64,000 bases of DNA from assembly GCA_028023455.1 (NCBI GenBank), contig JAQFVV010006215.1:9131950-9195949 (forward strand). The letters are read 5' to 3'. This document shows positions 1 to 12,535 of the stretch, piece after piece. The stretch is from Epiperipatus broadwayi. Taxonomy: Eukaryota > Onychophora > Udeonychophora > Euonychophora > Peripatidae. How positions within the stretch are numbered: the stretch's first letter is position 1; each line of letters starts with the position of its first letter. The position numbers and the translations under genes were made by a program. The notes under the pieces are model-generated. The model searched no databases and was not told the origin of the DNA. It was given only the letters and a program-made list of their open reading frames with translations.

Positions 1-1789
1 CAGTAGAGTTTTTAGTGTAAGAACTGGAAATATTACTGTATTGATATTTAGGGTAACATGATCATAATTGGAAATTTATAAAATCAGAAAATTTTGTTGT
101 TTTATAATTTTTCATGATTTCACATCTACAACAAACATACTTCTAAGAAATCACCTAAATCTTTTATTGCAGCTCTGTATGCCATGATCACAAAACTTCA
201 GCAAAAGCTTATGTTTTGTGATGTATTTTGGTCTTTGAAGCATATTTCATTTTCCTGGTCTCCATCCAGGAACATCAAGCTGTTGCTTTGAATAGGAAAC
301 TGTAAACTGAAGTAACTTGTGAGAGGGTATAAATTTGGCTTTAATATAAGCTCATGTCATCGTACATCTAAAAAATACAGACACCTGTATATGCATGCAT
401 TTTCTTTTTTTAACCAAGAAGTTTTATTTGTACATTTTTTATAAAAAAAAAAATTAGTATAAACTTTTTAAAATGAGATTATTTTATATCTTTATGTTAC
501 TAAATACTAAAATAACTTGTCATTTTATTGTGACATCTGTTTCCAATATTTAAAAAAAAATACAAAATAAAGAAAATGATCATTATTGGATTACTTTTGT
601 TAAATTATTATACATTATGTTTAGACCACTTTATTATTCGGATGCAAAGTTGTAATAAAAAATAAATAAAAGATACTTTTATAATTAATTTTGTTTAATG
701 TATATTTGAAATTCATTCATGCTTAATTGTTATATATTTTTTATTTTTAATATTCACAGATCCAAATGTAATGTATTTGTTATATCTAATAACTAAAATA
801 TTGCATCTTTTATGTAATGTCATAAAATGACAAAGCTAAAATGCCTTAGGAATAATTTTTTTTATATTTACCATAGTTTATAGGAATTTAGGTGTTACTT
901 AATCTTTTATCATTTAACCATTTCTTTTTTAAGCCAACAATCAATTAATTGCTTACAAAATCTAAATTACTGTATCTAGAGAATAGTTCAATTAAATGTA
1001 GAATTAATTTTAGTATCAGTAATGTTAGTGGTAGCAAAGAAGTCAATATTTGGTATTGATGGAAGTATTTTTTTTTAATATAGATACATTGAATGTATCA
1101 ATTTTGCTTTGAGGAAACTTCAAAACCTAAACAAAATAATGTTTCTCAATAACTGTCAAAATTAACCATTGACTAGCTGTTCTTAATGAAAGTTGTCTTG
1201 CAGTAGAAGTTTAATTGGACTGGTAGATAGCAATATGAGGTTTCTTTTTTGGAAATATTGATTATCAATTGAAGAGAAACTGCATGTTGAGGGATTTATT
1301 ATATTTACTTTCTATCTTTTTATAAAAAAAATTATTTTGTGGATATCTCTGCCCATTTTATCAATACTCAATCTACAACATTAAATTGGAGACAGCAGAA
1401 GTTACTAGAAATGATAACATTGACTATGTGAACTCAATTTATTATTGAATATTTACATAATGTGGATAAACTTTCATGAACACTTTCTTTAGACATCTAT
1501 ACTTAAAACAGTGCATCTTATGGATTGCTATATTTAAGAGCCAGAATGTAAAAAGAAGTTAATAAGTTCAGATTGTTAAACAGATCATAGACAAGTACAT
1601 TCTAATATTAAAATGGTAATTTATTTTTGAAAAATATGGCATTTTATGCTTAATAGAAAGCAATAGTTAATGGCATAAATTTAATGATTGATAGGAAAAT
1701 TTAACAATGGTTAAATGTGGTGAATTAAAATTGTAAAAGATATACAGCCATTTATTGGCTGATTATGGTTTTTTGACTTTGAAAATAAC
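1..1789. other. AT-rich non-coding DNA
   Basis: No open frame, splice-bounded exon or recognisable repeat could be supported here. The stretch holds many short poly(A) and poly(T) runs. The plus-strand LINE relic that starts near 1790 may extend some way into the right part of this stretch, because scattered codon-like similarity continues leftward, but no motif anchors it. Confidence 0.5.
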
Positions 1790-2770
1790 ATTGATCTGAA
1801 AAACTAAATAATCCTATTGGTGGATGACTTTTACAAGATATTTTTAATAAATGGTGGGAATATTTGGATATGCTGAATAACGAAAGAAATTATAAATGAC
1901 TTAACAATATATCCATCTGATCAACTTATTTAGATTTGGATATAGATATATACCTTATTAAAGTTAAAAGTTCTCTATAATCATAAAAATTTGAAGGCTA
2001 CAGGTCTTGTTAAACTGACTGAAGACATTTTAAAATATTGTAATATGCTATTTTCAAAACTATTACAATTTTTTTAGAAATATATGGACTTGTGAAATTG
2101 TATCCTCTGATCTTAAAGAATGATATTTCTTATATTTATAAAAATAAAGAATATAGAAGAGACAATAATAATTGTTAATATGAAATATCAGTTATTCATT
2201 GCACGGAAAGTATTTCAAAGGATTTTATTAAATAGATTACTTCTAGTCAAAAATAAGTGGTTATAAGAGACTTTTTGTGGTTTTAGAGAATGAATAAATA
2301 TTCTAAATGATGTTATTTGTTGCTAAGAAAGTTGAAGAAAACCATTGTGAATAAAAATGTTAGACATATTGTTTTTATCGATTTATTCCAAGCATTTGGA
2401 CCACAGTCAATTGTAAAGGTTTGCAACAATGCTTGAAATCATACTGAAGCTTATTCAACTATATTGGTATGACAAGTTTTATTGCTGATGTTGGAAAATC
2501 AGGAGCATTTAAAATGAAAATTAGTGTTAAACAGGATTACATATTTAATGTAACTTTCCTATATTTAAGTAGTCTTTGGAAAAGTTTGTAAACAGTTTCA
2601 TGTAATAAGTGTTAAGATGTAATATAGGTTTCACAGTATTATTTAAAATGATTAAAAACAAATTTAAAGGATAATCCATAGAATATTCTTAGTGTTTTAT
2701 ATGCTTTACAACTACTATGAATTAAAAATTAACTGTGATAAAATGCAGTTGCTGAAGCTTTAAACATAAA
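1790..2770 (+). pseudogene. degenerate LINE reverse transcriptase (not the RTE-like family of the window)
   Basis: This is a decayed reverse-transcriptase region with many stops and frameshifts. Read piecewise on the plus strand it gives, in order, a linker resembling the 'W-x-E-Y-L-x-x-L-N' segment before LINE RT domains (about 1840-1880), K-V-F-Q-R-I-L-L-N-R-L-L (about 2207-2242), a C-G-F-R-E block (about 2275), V-F-I-D-L-F-Q-A-F (about 2370-2396, RT motif A), and S-F-I-A-D-V-G-K-S-G-A-F-K then I-S-V-K-Q-D (about 2473-2540, normally VKQGC/VRQGD). The YADD motif is hard to see; Y-A-L-Q-L near 2700 is the likely relic. The wording differs from the RTE-like copies at 10 kb and 29 kb, so it is another LINE lineage. 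It ends just before a short GC-rich tail (about 2790-2817) that may be its 3' end. Confidence 0.7.
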
Positions 2771-2829
2771 ATTATAACAATAAAGCTGAGCGCTTTCGGG
2801 GGACTTAAGCCTCCATAATCATAGCTCAA

Positions 2830-4322
2830 TACAAAATAAATACAAAATATAAACACTTATTCACAAGCAAAATGTGTATCTCAAATAAGATGTAAACTAA
2901 ATCTAAATAAATAAATAAAATACAATATAAATAAATATAACGTCCATATTTTAGAAATATTAAAACAAGAATCCTTTCTATTAATAGCATTAGGATTACC
3001 AGCTATAAAACAAGCTGCTTTAACCTTACACTTTACGTCATTCTTCTCTGTACACACTAATTTTGCCTCTACTGGTTGACATAAGTAATCCAGCCTTATT
3101 TTCATGTTCTACAAACACTGAATTTCCCAAAAATTTAGTTTTAGTACAATGATATAAATATTTATGCTGTGAAACTATTTAAAATATTGGTTTTAGTTTC
3201 ACCATAATAAATAGAACCACAATCTTTATGAGGACAAGAAGCACTATAAACCACATGCTGAGTTAAATTAGATTCAATTTTGAATTGTTAATCAATCTAT
3301 TGGTATTTGATTTTTGTTGAAGTATATACATACATTCTTTTTAACTACTATGAAAGAAAAATTGTACACTTTAGGTAGAAAGGTTCCAATGGAATGCTGA
3401 TACATTCAACAAATTAAAAAACAATTCATCATAATAATATAACTATTTCAATTGAATTAGTTCTACAATAATATTGAATTTTAATTATTATTAAATACTT
3501 CTTTCACAGATTGGGCATGTGAATTAAATGAATAATTGCATATTTCCAAAAAAGAATTATATTTGATATGGTGTAATGGGAAAAACAGACTCCATTTACA
3601 TTATATAAAAGTTATGTAACACAACATATAAAAAGATTAATATTAATTGGTTTTATTAAGAGAATATAGCTGAGAATAGAATATATTTGAAAGTTACAAT
3701 TAGGCAAATAATTAAAGTCTTTCACACAAAAAAAAGCAGAAAAAGTGAAATTATAATTGTCAGAAATTAAAAACTTTGAGACTATTGTGTGTGTATGTAG
3801 TCATATTTATATTGCATGGTTTAATTTACTTTTTATATTTTTCCAGTATTAAAATGAATTGCTATAAATATTGATAACTTATGTATAATTACATACACTC
3901 AAGTGAAAATAAATATTCTAAGATGAGAAATTCTTGAAATGGATAAATTATATGAAAAACTTTGGATAAAAACAAATATATGTTCACTACTGTACAAGCC
4001 TTATATATTGATTTCTAAGTGTTATTATATATATATGAAGTTTCATTATCAAATATACCTTGGTTAAAAATATAAATTCAAAATATTTTCATTTGAGAAA
4101 CAATTTGAATTAATAATACAGTTTAAAAAGATATAATAAAATAATATCATAATTTTATATAAAGTTATTTGATTTTTATAAATTTATATAGAATCATATG
4201 TGATAACAAATTTCCAAAAATTGCTTTATTTTTATTGAAAATATTTTTTAATATGTCATCTTCAGTCTGCAAAAAGATATGTAGTGAAATATAACTATAT
4301 TTAATGTTTTCACAGTTATATG
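2830..4322. other. AT-rich non-coding DNA
   Basis: Nothing was recognised. A 74-codon minus-strand open frame at 2881-3105 has a cysteine-containing N-terminal half and a hydrophobic aromatic tail. It has no splice context, family motif or neighbour that supports it, so it is not called as a gene. Confidence 0.45.
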
Positions 4323-4697
4323 ATGTAAATAAAATAGTTTTTGGGTTAAACCATGTATTAGTTTTGATTAATTCCCAACATTTTGATGAAATAGCATCTG
4401 CCATTGTCAAGGTTAACTTTTCAAAGAAAAACTGTTAGATCTTAAATAGTAATGAGATTGGGTGTGAGATAAAGAATGAGATTGAGTGTGAAGTAGTTGA
4501 GCATTCAGAATATGTGAATTAGAATGCTCAACTATTTCACTCTCAATGTCATTCTTTACCTCACTCTCGATCTCATTATTTGAGACCTAATGGTTTTTCT
4601 TTGCAAAGTTAACCTTAACAATAGCGGATGCTATTTTGTCAAATTGGTAATTAATCAAAACTAAGACATGGTTTAACCTAAAAACTTTTATTTACAT
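4323..4697. repeat. foldback element (long inverted repeat)
   Basis: Left arm 4323-4506 and right arm 4522-4697 are imperfect reverse complements, with a spacer of only about 15 bases. The arms can be followed from 'ATGTAAATAAAA' at the outer left to the matching 'TTTTATTTACAT' at the outer right, and from 'GAGCATTC' to 'GAATGCTC' at the centre. The arms include purine-rich stretches of repeated GAGATTG/GAGTGTGA type. Such a structure fits a nonautonomous foldback or hairpin MITE. The outer right edge runs into a short (TA)n tract, so a TA or longer target duplication cannot be distinguished from background. Mobility is inferred from shape alone. Confidence 0.85.
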
Positions 4698-7600
4698 ATA
4701 TATATATTGTAACCTGTGGCGATGGGTGCAATCGGCAGTGAGCCCACAAAAAAGTGTAAAAGCAATAATCAAATAATAATCACTAATCTCAAACTATTTT
4801 AATAAATAAATACTTATTAGTTAATAATTTCCTAACTCAGAATAATAATAGCAATAATAATAAATTGACTCATGAGACTGTGTTCCCATACCAAGTTGTA
4901 CAGATTGCCTTAAAGTCAAATAAGTATCAAAGACACATACTTGACTGCATAGAAATACCATTGAATTCCAACACTTTAAAAATTACAATCATATCTCTAT
5001 GACTAACTATAATCTATTTAAATAAATAATATTCCAACTAAATTTAAGAATAATAATATTAAAATTTATTATAAGAATAAATTTATATTTTAATTTGATG
5101 TAAATCTTGATTTAAATCTTTATTGTATTTTAATTTTATCTCGAGGATATATTACAGAAGGAACACAGCATAGGCCATTGGATAGCAAAGGGCAATTTCA
5201 TGGAAATCCAATAATCCAGACAAAATTCAGAAAAATGTAAAATAATAATATCATTTAAACAAACTATAACAATCTTGCTCTGCAAATATGATAACTAAAC
5301 TGTAAAAATAATTACTTTAGGTCTTATAGGGGTTTGAATTCGTTAAAAAAGATCTATAATTTAAGAAATGTAATATAATATAATTTGGATTATTAAGATA
5401 CTCGGAAATCATCTCTCATAATGGTAATATTAACCTTTAGTACTATAAATATAATATAATTAATCTTATAATGCAAATATTTAAGTAAGGTTTATTATTT
5501 TCTTTAGTAAATAATTGGCATATGGATATCCAAATATAGCTCTGCTTACACACCTTAAAATAATAATAAGTTCAGTATTTGAATGTAAAATAAGTCTAAT
5601 AATAATAGTAATGATTGCTATTAGTTTGAAACAAACAACAAAAATTCTTAAGTTTACCATGAAATGAACACATGTGACCATCGAAGATGATAACTCTTGT
5701 GCATGATTAAATAAATTTGGATTTATTCAATAGTTTTTGAATCTATGATAATTTACGAACTAATTCTCATATATCTCTTGATAAAACTAATCATTTTCAT
5801 AAGTGTAATACACATATTAAATAGAATGATTTATTATAAGCGTCCAATTGAGTAAATACTGAATTCAATCAGTGTCTGTAATAAATGATAAATAGAAATA
5901 GGGAAACAAATAATGTCAAATTACACAATTTTAAATTTTACAAAATATTTAAAAAACAATATTTAGAATTTACAAATCAATATATAAGTTTTATTTTACA
6001 ACACACAAAATATAAGCAATTTTCAATTAAAGTGTCTATTTACAAATTCCAATAAAATAATTTTATATTTACCATTTTTCCTAATACAATGAACAAGATA
6101 TCAGTTTGGTAATACATCCATCTATCCAAAATGAATTTACTTAACCTTTTGTAAAAAACTATAACTATTTTTTAATAACACTATATTTCAAAGTGGGCAA
6201 ATGATTTGAATTACAGCTGGTATAATTTAAATTATATATCTTCCCTTTTTACTTTAAAGCAAAACAAACTATAAAATATTGCTATACCTTTGGTGGTTTT
6301 ATAAATTACTATTCACTTTAGTGAAAAGCAGGTTTTACTCTTTCCATAATAGTTTTATAGTTACTTTATTGAGTTAACCAGAAAATAATTAAACACATAT
6401 GCTATTTTAATTGACTATTAATTTCTTGGGAATAATTAAACTTTTTAAAATACTATTTCATATATGTAAAACAAGCATTTTGAACTAACGCATAGCCTAA
6501 ATCATATCTCACATTAACATACAGGTTTAAAATTGGTATATAGGAATAACTCCTATTACAATCCTTTTGTTTCTAACATTTTTTTTTTTTTAAAAAAATT
6601 AGCAATTATTAAACATCTTTCAAAATTAACTGCAATTTAATTATGTTTCCATTGCTCTCAGGATTATTTAGCAATATCCCGATTATGCACTTGGAAATAT
6701 TTATTATTAAATTTTGCTTATGTGTGATGCTAACTAACATTCATAATACAATATTATACTCATCGAGATCATAAATCTTAAGTTTTGAATCTGTAAATAT
6801 ATACAAGCTTATGTGAATGGAATAACTTTTCTCAAGATTTTCAAATATATATCATTTCTATATTAGGTGTAATGTCTGTAACCAGGTTCTTTATAGAAGC
6901 ACTTTTAATAATCTAGATATAAGAATTTCATGGGAATTATATCAAGTGGCCCATCTGCATTCATAACTAGATGATCTGTGTTCTTCCTACGACTTGCACT
7001 ATGGAAATAAAACAAAGACTGAATACCCATGTGAACCCAAACAGTTACAGTTGACAAGAAATCCTTAGGTTTAAACACAAGCACATCTAAGCAGTAAACT
7101 GAAAATATGACATCTTAATACATTTTACAATAACAGCTGAAATGTTCCTCAGAACTAAAACAAAATTCCACCACAAAAATTTATAAATGCCCAATAGTAG
7201 GACTATACATTCTAACATTACTAGAATGTATTAGCATAACTTAATTAATAATAGCATACACGCAGAGCAAAGAAAAATTAGCATATGTAAATAAGTTTCA
7301 TAAAATAATTCATTATCTAAAATATAAAAATCATGACCACTAATAATTAATTCCCAAATAAACATTTCATTCGGAAGCATATATTCATTATAACTTTAAA
7401 ATAGCAATTTGCAAGATATAAGGAATAATTTTTCAGAACAAAACACTCTAGGTTATTTTACCTTTTTAAAATTTAAAATAGCATAATATTAAACAAACTA
7501 AATTAGCATATATTATAACAAACAATAAAATTACCAATAAATGTTATAATTCAATAACATTTGTCCAGCGATGTTCCATTTGAAAATAATCCATTTACCA

Positions 7601-7914
7601 CACTTAATATATTTTAAAATATAAATAACTCTCTACTAAATGATAGTATACCCACATATATAATACCTATTAAAATTCAAAATGATAAATATAAAACATT
7701 AAATGTAATTTTTTTTTAAAACAAAACAACCTCCAAAAATAAAATTAATAGAAGTTAATTTTCTTTTACCAAAACACATCCTGAAACAGAAGTTTGAACA
7801 GTCAATTCATTTATTAAAATATTTTCCCCCTCCGTCTGCATGCAATGAAGAAAAATAAATGTCAAAAATCATTTTCTCTTAGAGAAAGTTAATTTTTTTT
7901 TTCCATATGTCAAA
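4698..7914. other. AT-rich non-coding DNA with a small CpG-containing block
   Basis: The only distinctive sequence is at about 4711-4755, immediately right of the foldback and a (TA)n run. It is a short block with several CpG dinucleotides and GC content well above its surroundings, beginning TGTAACC. It could be the edge of a degraded LTR or other mobile element; no partner copy was found. The rest shows no gene or repeat that I can support. Confidence 0.4.
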
Positions 7915-7960
7915 GCGTTGACCAGGAAGCGAACCCTGCTTCGAAGGCAGCTATGCTAAT
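7915..7960 (-). pseudogene. tRNA-Gly-like fragment (tRNA pseudogene or SINE head relic)
   Basis: On the minus strand the sequence contains the anticodon arm CTGCCTTCGAAGCAG, a B-box-like GGGTTCGCTTCC and the acceptor end CAACGC. This corresponds to the 3' two-thirds of metazoan tRNA-Gly (UCC type), which has the same anticodon arm with CTTCCAA in the loop and the same CAACGC acceptor end. Here the loop reads CTTCGAA, so the nominal anticodon is changed. The variable-loop region is shortened and the whole 5' acceptor and most of the D arm are missing. It cannot fold as a complete tRNA. It is either a retroposed or degraded tRNA piece or the relic of a tRNA-derived SINE. Confidence 0.7.
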
Positions 7961-9579
7961 TGCTTGTAATTTTACATTCTTTTAATATTGAAGAAAAACA
8001 CTTTCCAAACACAGTAAAAAAAATTTTTCCTTTCATAGGTGGTTCCAGTTGGAATAAATATGGATTATATGTTTTAGTTTTTCTGCAGACAGCTAGATTA
8101 AATCTCAAAATATTTTATTTCTCTGACTATAATCTTAACATACATTTCTGTATTTTTATTTTTCCTCTTTTGAAAATAATAGAATGGTACACTATTATAA
8201 GGATTGGTTTAAATATAACATATTTTAGAAGTTCTGTTATATAATATCATAGCATATTAGATGAATAAGTTAATTCAAGTTTTAAATGTCTTCTTATATT
8301 ATAAGGCATTAAAAACATTTAGTGCAGACAATTAAATAGTTCAATTCAGGAGTTAATAATGTTATTTTAGAATCATATAAAAGTTTGTAAGCAAATAGAA
8401 AAATATTTCTATAATATGATAAATTCTTATGTAATACATCATTGTGTGGCCCATTGTTTCTGTAAGGGTCAACTTTTTCTGTAGATTAAAATGAAAATTC
8501 CAGTAATATTGGAACTTTGTCCAAGCCATTCATGTATTTTTCTTTTCTCAAATTGCTCCTATAAATAAATATCAATGTGGCCTTTTTTTTTTCTTAGAGA
8601 GTTGATTAGTTACCTTTTTATTTTTTATTAATGTTGGTTTAAATAAAGATAAAATTTGAAACACATTTTTTTTAAACAAAAATATTAACTGTTTCTTTTA
8701 GCAAAATAATTTTTTAAAATTGTTTTGTACTTTACTGATAATTTTTCACATACACACACATCTGTTCTCCCTCTTATATTGCCAACCCCAATTGATCAGC
8801 TGACTACTGAAACCAATCAGCCAATAAAATTAATTTCTAACCACAGACTTTAAGTTCTATTTTTAGATTTAATTAAAGAACAACAGAAAGAAAGAAAAAC
8901 AAAATATTCTAAAAATAGCAACTTAACATATAATATTTAAATTTGTAATAATTTTTTTTAAATATAATTATTTAATAAACTAAATATTAAATAAACTTTG
9001 CATGAAATAAATTACTTCTCATATCCATTTAATATTTATTAAGTATTAAATATAAGTCAATTCGTTAATAATTTTACTTAAAATAATTATTGTTAGCAAA
9101 TTAAATATTGCAAAATAACCTACATGCAAGCACAGACAAACACTTATATCACTAAAACTGCTTTAATTGGATAATGCATGGTTTCTTGCATAATATTGTT
9201 TAATGATCTATTTAAAATATTTTAAGTTAATTAATCTTGTAGATTTAATTGATAACTATTAAAATTTAGATTTACTTAAAATAAAAACTACATTATCTTA
9301 ATAAATATGTGATGTTTAGTGGTTTAATACATTTATACCTTAAACAACACTATTATTAAAATTTCTACTTATAACAGACTTAATATGCACCAGAAGTATT
9401 ATTTAATGCATTAATAACATTACATAAGGTAGTTTTAAGTGCAATTGTGGTAGTTTTAGTTTTAAAAGTTTACAAAGAATATTACTGAATTGAAAATTAA
9501 AATTTTTAGTATTTTGTCCATCTATTTTAATTAAGGCACAATTAAAATGTGTATAATATATATGAAAGGTTGGATAAGT
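7961..9579. other. AT-rich non-coding DNA
   Basis: No gene is supported. A 94-codon plus-strand open frame (7960-8244) is rich in Phe, Ile and Tyr, as expected for chance frames in this base composition, and overlaps the edge of the tRNA fragment. A short CA-type run occurs near 8750. Confidence 0.4.
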
Positions 9580-9717
9580 ATACTTTTAAATACTGGAAAT
9601 GAGAAGCTAAAAGGCTTAATGTTTCATATAATTTTGGAAATTCTTGATAGCTCAGTTGCATGCCACCAGATTCTTCCAGAACGTGGAAGATTTAGATGGG
9701 TTTAAACTTTAACCCAG
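9580..9717 (+). repeat. dispersed repeat, copy 1
   Basis: This segment aligns by eye with 18308-18440. Both contain, in the same order, 'AAAGGCTTAATG', 'ATAATTTTGGAAA', 'CCACCAG(A/G)TTCTTCCAGAA' and a final 'TTTAGAT...GTTTAAAC'. The shared palindrome CTTCCAG-N3-CTGGAAG is intact in copy 2 and altered in copy 1. The boundaries are approximate and no terminal structure is visible. It may be a piece of a SINE, LINE UTR or MITE present elsewhere in the genome. Confidence 0.7.
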
Positions 9718-10082
9718 TCTTTTTGGAAATGTACCCTTCTATCTTTAGTTTCTTTGATATAATGAATGGTGTTATATCCATTATATTCTATTTCAACTTC
9801 ATAAAAGAAATTCTTAATAAAAGACAAATTAAACTATTACCTTTGAAAGCATACATAAAAAATTATTTTAAGAAGTATTACACCAAATTTATTTGTATGC
9901 AAACTTACAATGTTGCCATTAGTTGATGAACCTATATCCTCCAATTTAATATAACATATATATCAACTTTCCATAGGAGTTTTCTTTATATCAGGTTCAT
10001 AAAGTTATCATCATCATCAACCACTATCAATCCACTGCAGGATGGTCTCTCCAAGTTCAATCCATCTTTTCCTATCTTTAGC

Positions 10083-10700
10083 TTATCTTCTCCACATCAC
10101 CCCTGCACACTTTCTTATTTCATCCATCCATCTCACATGTGGTCTCTTTCTGGGTCTTTTACAATCTCTTGGAATCCAGTTTAAAATTTCAATTGTCCAT
10201 CTATTATCATCTCTTCTAACAATATGTCCAGCCCAACTCCACTTCAGTCTTTTAATTTTTTCTCTGAGGTCAGTAACAACTGTTTGTTCTCTTACCCATA
10301 CATTATGTTTTCGATCCCTTCTTGTTACTCCCAACATGCATCTCTTCATACTTCTTTGAGTGGTCTGAAGTCTCTGTATTGCTCTTCTATTAAGTGTCCA
10401 AGTCTCAGATCCATAAGTAAGAACTGGCAAAACACATTTATTAAAAACCTTCCTTTTCAAACACATAGGCATATTTCCTTTTAGTATCAAGTTATTTCTA
10501 CCAAAAGCACTCCAACCAAGTTTAATTCTATGATTAATTTCCTCCATTATGTTTCCATCCGTATTAATAATCTGACCAAGGTATTTGTAACTGTTAATTT
10601 CTTCTAACTCATCATAATCAATCTTTATTTTCATATTTTGAGAAAATCTATTAAACATTACTTTAGTCTTTTTAACATTTATCTCTAGTCCTACTTTCAT
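10083..10700 (-). pseudogene. LINE copy A: C-terminal region after the RT
   Basis: This open piece starts in 'KVGLEINVKKTKVMF', the segment directly after the catalytic RT motifs. It continues through Y-K-Y-L-G-Q-I-I-N (the RT thumb-proximal YLG motif), T-Y-G-S-E-T-W-T-L and the conserved basic C-terminal block ending in W-A-G-H-I-V-R-R and R-W-M-D-E-I-R. The same order of motifs occurs at the end of BovB/RTE-like polyproteins. It is separated from the upstream RT frame by an 8-base deletion: copy B still has the extra bases between 'GATGAAA' and 'GTAGG'. It ends early at a TAA where copy B reads GAT. Coding function is lost. Confidence 0.85.
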
Positions 10701-11475
10701 CTGATAACTCCTGCAACATTTCCTGTAGCTCTAAAGCATTATTTGCAAAAACAACTACGTCATCTGCAAAATCTAAATGACTTAAATAATCTCCATTTAC
10801 TTTCATTCCTTTAGCTTCCCATTTTAATCCACAAAATACTTCTTGCAGCACTGCTGTAGATATGGAGTCACCCTGTCTTACACCCTTTTCAATGTTGATT
10901 TTCCTACTATCATTATGTAATCTAATTGTTGCTGTTGCATTTTTATAAATATTCTTTAAAATATTACAATATCCCGAATCTACACCTTGATGATCCAATG
11001 CTTTAATCACTGAAGAAATGTTTATAGAATCAAATGCCTTTTCATAGTCTACAAATCCTAAGCATAATGGCAACTCATATTCATTTGTCCTTTCTATAAT
11101 TTCTCTCAATACCTGGATATGATCTACTGTACTAAAACCACTGTTAAATCCAGCTTGTTCTCTTGGTTGATGGAAATCCAGTGTTTTCTGTAGACGAGTT
11201 GTAATTATCTTAGTAAAAATTTTGTATAAAACTGATAAAAGACTGATAGGTCTGTAATTTCTAATATCTTCTTTATCACCTTTTTTAAATATTAATATTA
11301 ATACTGCATTCTTCCAATCATCTGGTACATCTTTATCATTTAGACATTTGGTATATAACTTTGCTAATTTTTTTTCTATACCTGCTTCTTTTAATATATC
11401 AATTATAATTCCATCATTACCTGGAGCTTTCCCTTTCTTCATAAATTTAATTGCATGTTTCACTTCCTCAATCAA
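10672..11475 (-). pseudogene. LINE copy A: reverse transcriptase domain
   Basis: This piece holds the RT core: G-K-A-P-G-N-D-G near its start, N-Y-R-P-I-S-L-L-S, Q-A-G-F-N-S-G-F-S-T, the catalytic motif A F-V-D-Y-E-K-A-F-D, V-R-Q-G-D-S-I-S, and the catalytic F-A-D-D-V-V-V-F. Both aspartates of FADD are present. Directly after V-R-Q-G-D-S-I-S, four codons that copy B still has (reading S-K-P-F there) are missing in frame, so the loop normally reading S-P-x-L-F is deleted. The protein would synthesise cDNA from the LINE RNA at a nicked target if intact. Here it is cut off at both ends by frameshifts. The nominal Met is internal to the original frame, not a true start. Confidence 0.9.
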
Positions 11476-12087
11476 ATTCTGGGCAATTCGGAAGATATAA
11501 TAGGTATAGGAGGCACTTGTTCTTTATTACTATAGAATTCTTGATAGAAGTCTTCTACACATTTCATGATGTCATCTCTCTTTTTAGTAATAATGCCATA
11601 TTTTTTTCTTATTGCAGATATAAATTTCCTACCAATACCAAAATGTTGTTTTACACTCTTTAGACTTTTATTCTCTTCTACAGCTTTCCTTGCTAGTTCA
11701 CTATTATACTTTCTTATATCATTTTCAATTCTTTTCCACACCATTTTACAAAATTCGAGATATTCAATCCTTTTTAATGCATCATTATTGTATATCTTCA
11801 TATTCCTTCTTTTCTTCATAAATTCTCTAGTCTCAGTAGAAATTTTATTGGTCAATTGCTGCTTTTTTCTACCAGCTATCTTTGTTGAAGTTTTTAAAAG
11901 TGTATCACTTATTTTCCTATTAATGTCATTCAAATCTGAATCATGTTCAAAATCTACTAATACTTGAAACCCATTTGTAAGTTCTAATTTAAATTCATTA
12001 GAATGTCTCTGAAGATTAGGAATATCAACTGTAAATATTGTTTTTCTTAATAATTTTCGTCTCTCTAGTTTTGCATTAACATGTATA
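11472..12087 (-). pseudogene. LINE copy A: endonuclease-RT linker region
   Basis: The minus-strand frame stays open from about 12087, at the truncation point, to a stop at 11472. It covers the end of the endonuclease (V-N-A-K-L-E onward), the helical basic linker with K-K-R-R-N-M-K-I-Y and F-C-K-M-V-W-K-R, and the region leading into the RT. At the right end of the element the homologous copies B and C continue into the endonuclease motif S-D-H-R-L, which is absent here. At the 3' side the frame is broken by loss of one T relative to copy B (AGAATTTTAAAT versus AGAATTTGATTG), so the reading shifts to the RT piece. There is no intact start codon. Confidence 0.85.
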
Positions 12088-12099
12088 TTATAAAGTTAT

Positions 12100-12535
12100 A
12101 ATATACTTTAAATGATCTTAATTTTTATTTAAATACCACTTAAATGAGTTCTTTTTTTAATTAATTATCTTTAAGGCTTCAATACTTCATTTATTTTACT
12201 CCTAACACTTATTATATTGTTGCCTGTCTTGTAAATCTAATAATGATGTGAATACACTATGCATATTATTATGAATTTAACTTATGTGTGTGCATGTTCA
12301 TGATTTTGGAATACTCTGTTTTGGAAATGAATTTCATCACAAATGTTTTACAAAAATTAATTATTGATATAATTTTTTGTTCATAACTTTAAATTTTCTG
12401 AATCATTTGGATATTGCACACAATACATAACAAAAGATGTCAGAGCTGAAATACCTTATAGATAAAATTAAACAAAGTCACTAAAAAATATGTATATGCG
12501 GTCATCAGTCAATAGTCATACTATATATATATTGT
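12100..12535. other. AT-rich spacer right of LINE copy A
   Basis: Nothing is recognised apart from a short (TA)n tract at about 12522-12532. Confidence 0.5.

Larger units (their letters stand above)
10009..12089 (-). mobile_element. 5'-truncated RTE/BovB-like LINE (copy A) with 10-bp target-site duplication
   Basis: This is a minus-strand non-LTR retrotransposon copy. It keeps the end of the apurinic-endonuclease domain, the linker, the reverse transcriptase and the C-terminal region. It ends at its 3' side in a short (ATG)n-like tail (TTGATGATGATGATAAC on the minus strand), typical of RTE-clade elements. The direct repeat ATAAAGTTAT flanks it at 9999-10008 and 12090-12099, which fits target-primed insertion with 5' truncation. 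The frame is broken by a one-base deletion near 11470, an 8-base deletion near 10695, an in-frame 12-base loss in the RT domain and a stop near 10083. The copy is therefore dead but is the best preserved in the window. The left-edge relation to copies B and C confirms the truncation point. Confidence 0.9.

Noticed and set aside
2881-3105. 74-codon minus-strand frame with several cysteines and a hydrophobic C-terminus
   Set aside because: There is no supporting context; the hydrophobic part comes from an AT-rich run.
10042-10359. 105-codon plus-strand frame and the overlapping frame at 10224-10484
   Set aside because: Both are antisense to the LINE copy A C-terminal coding region.
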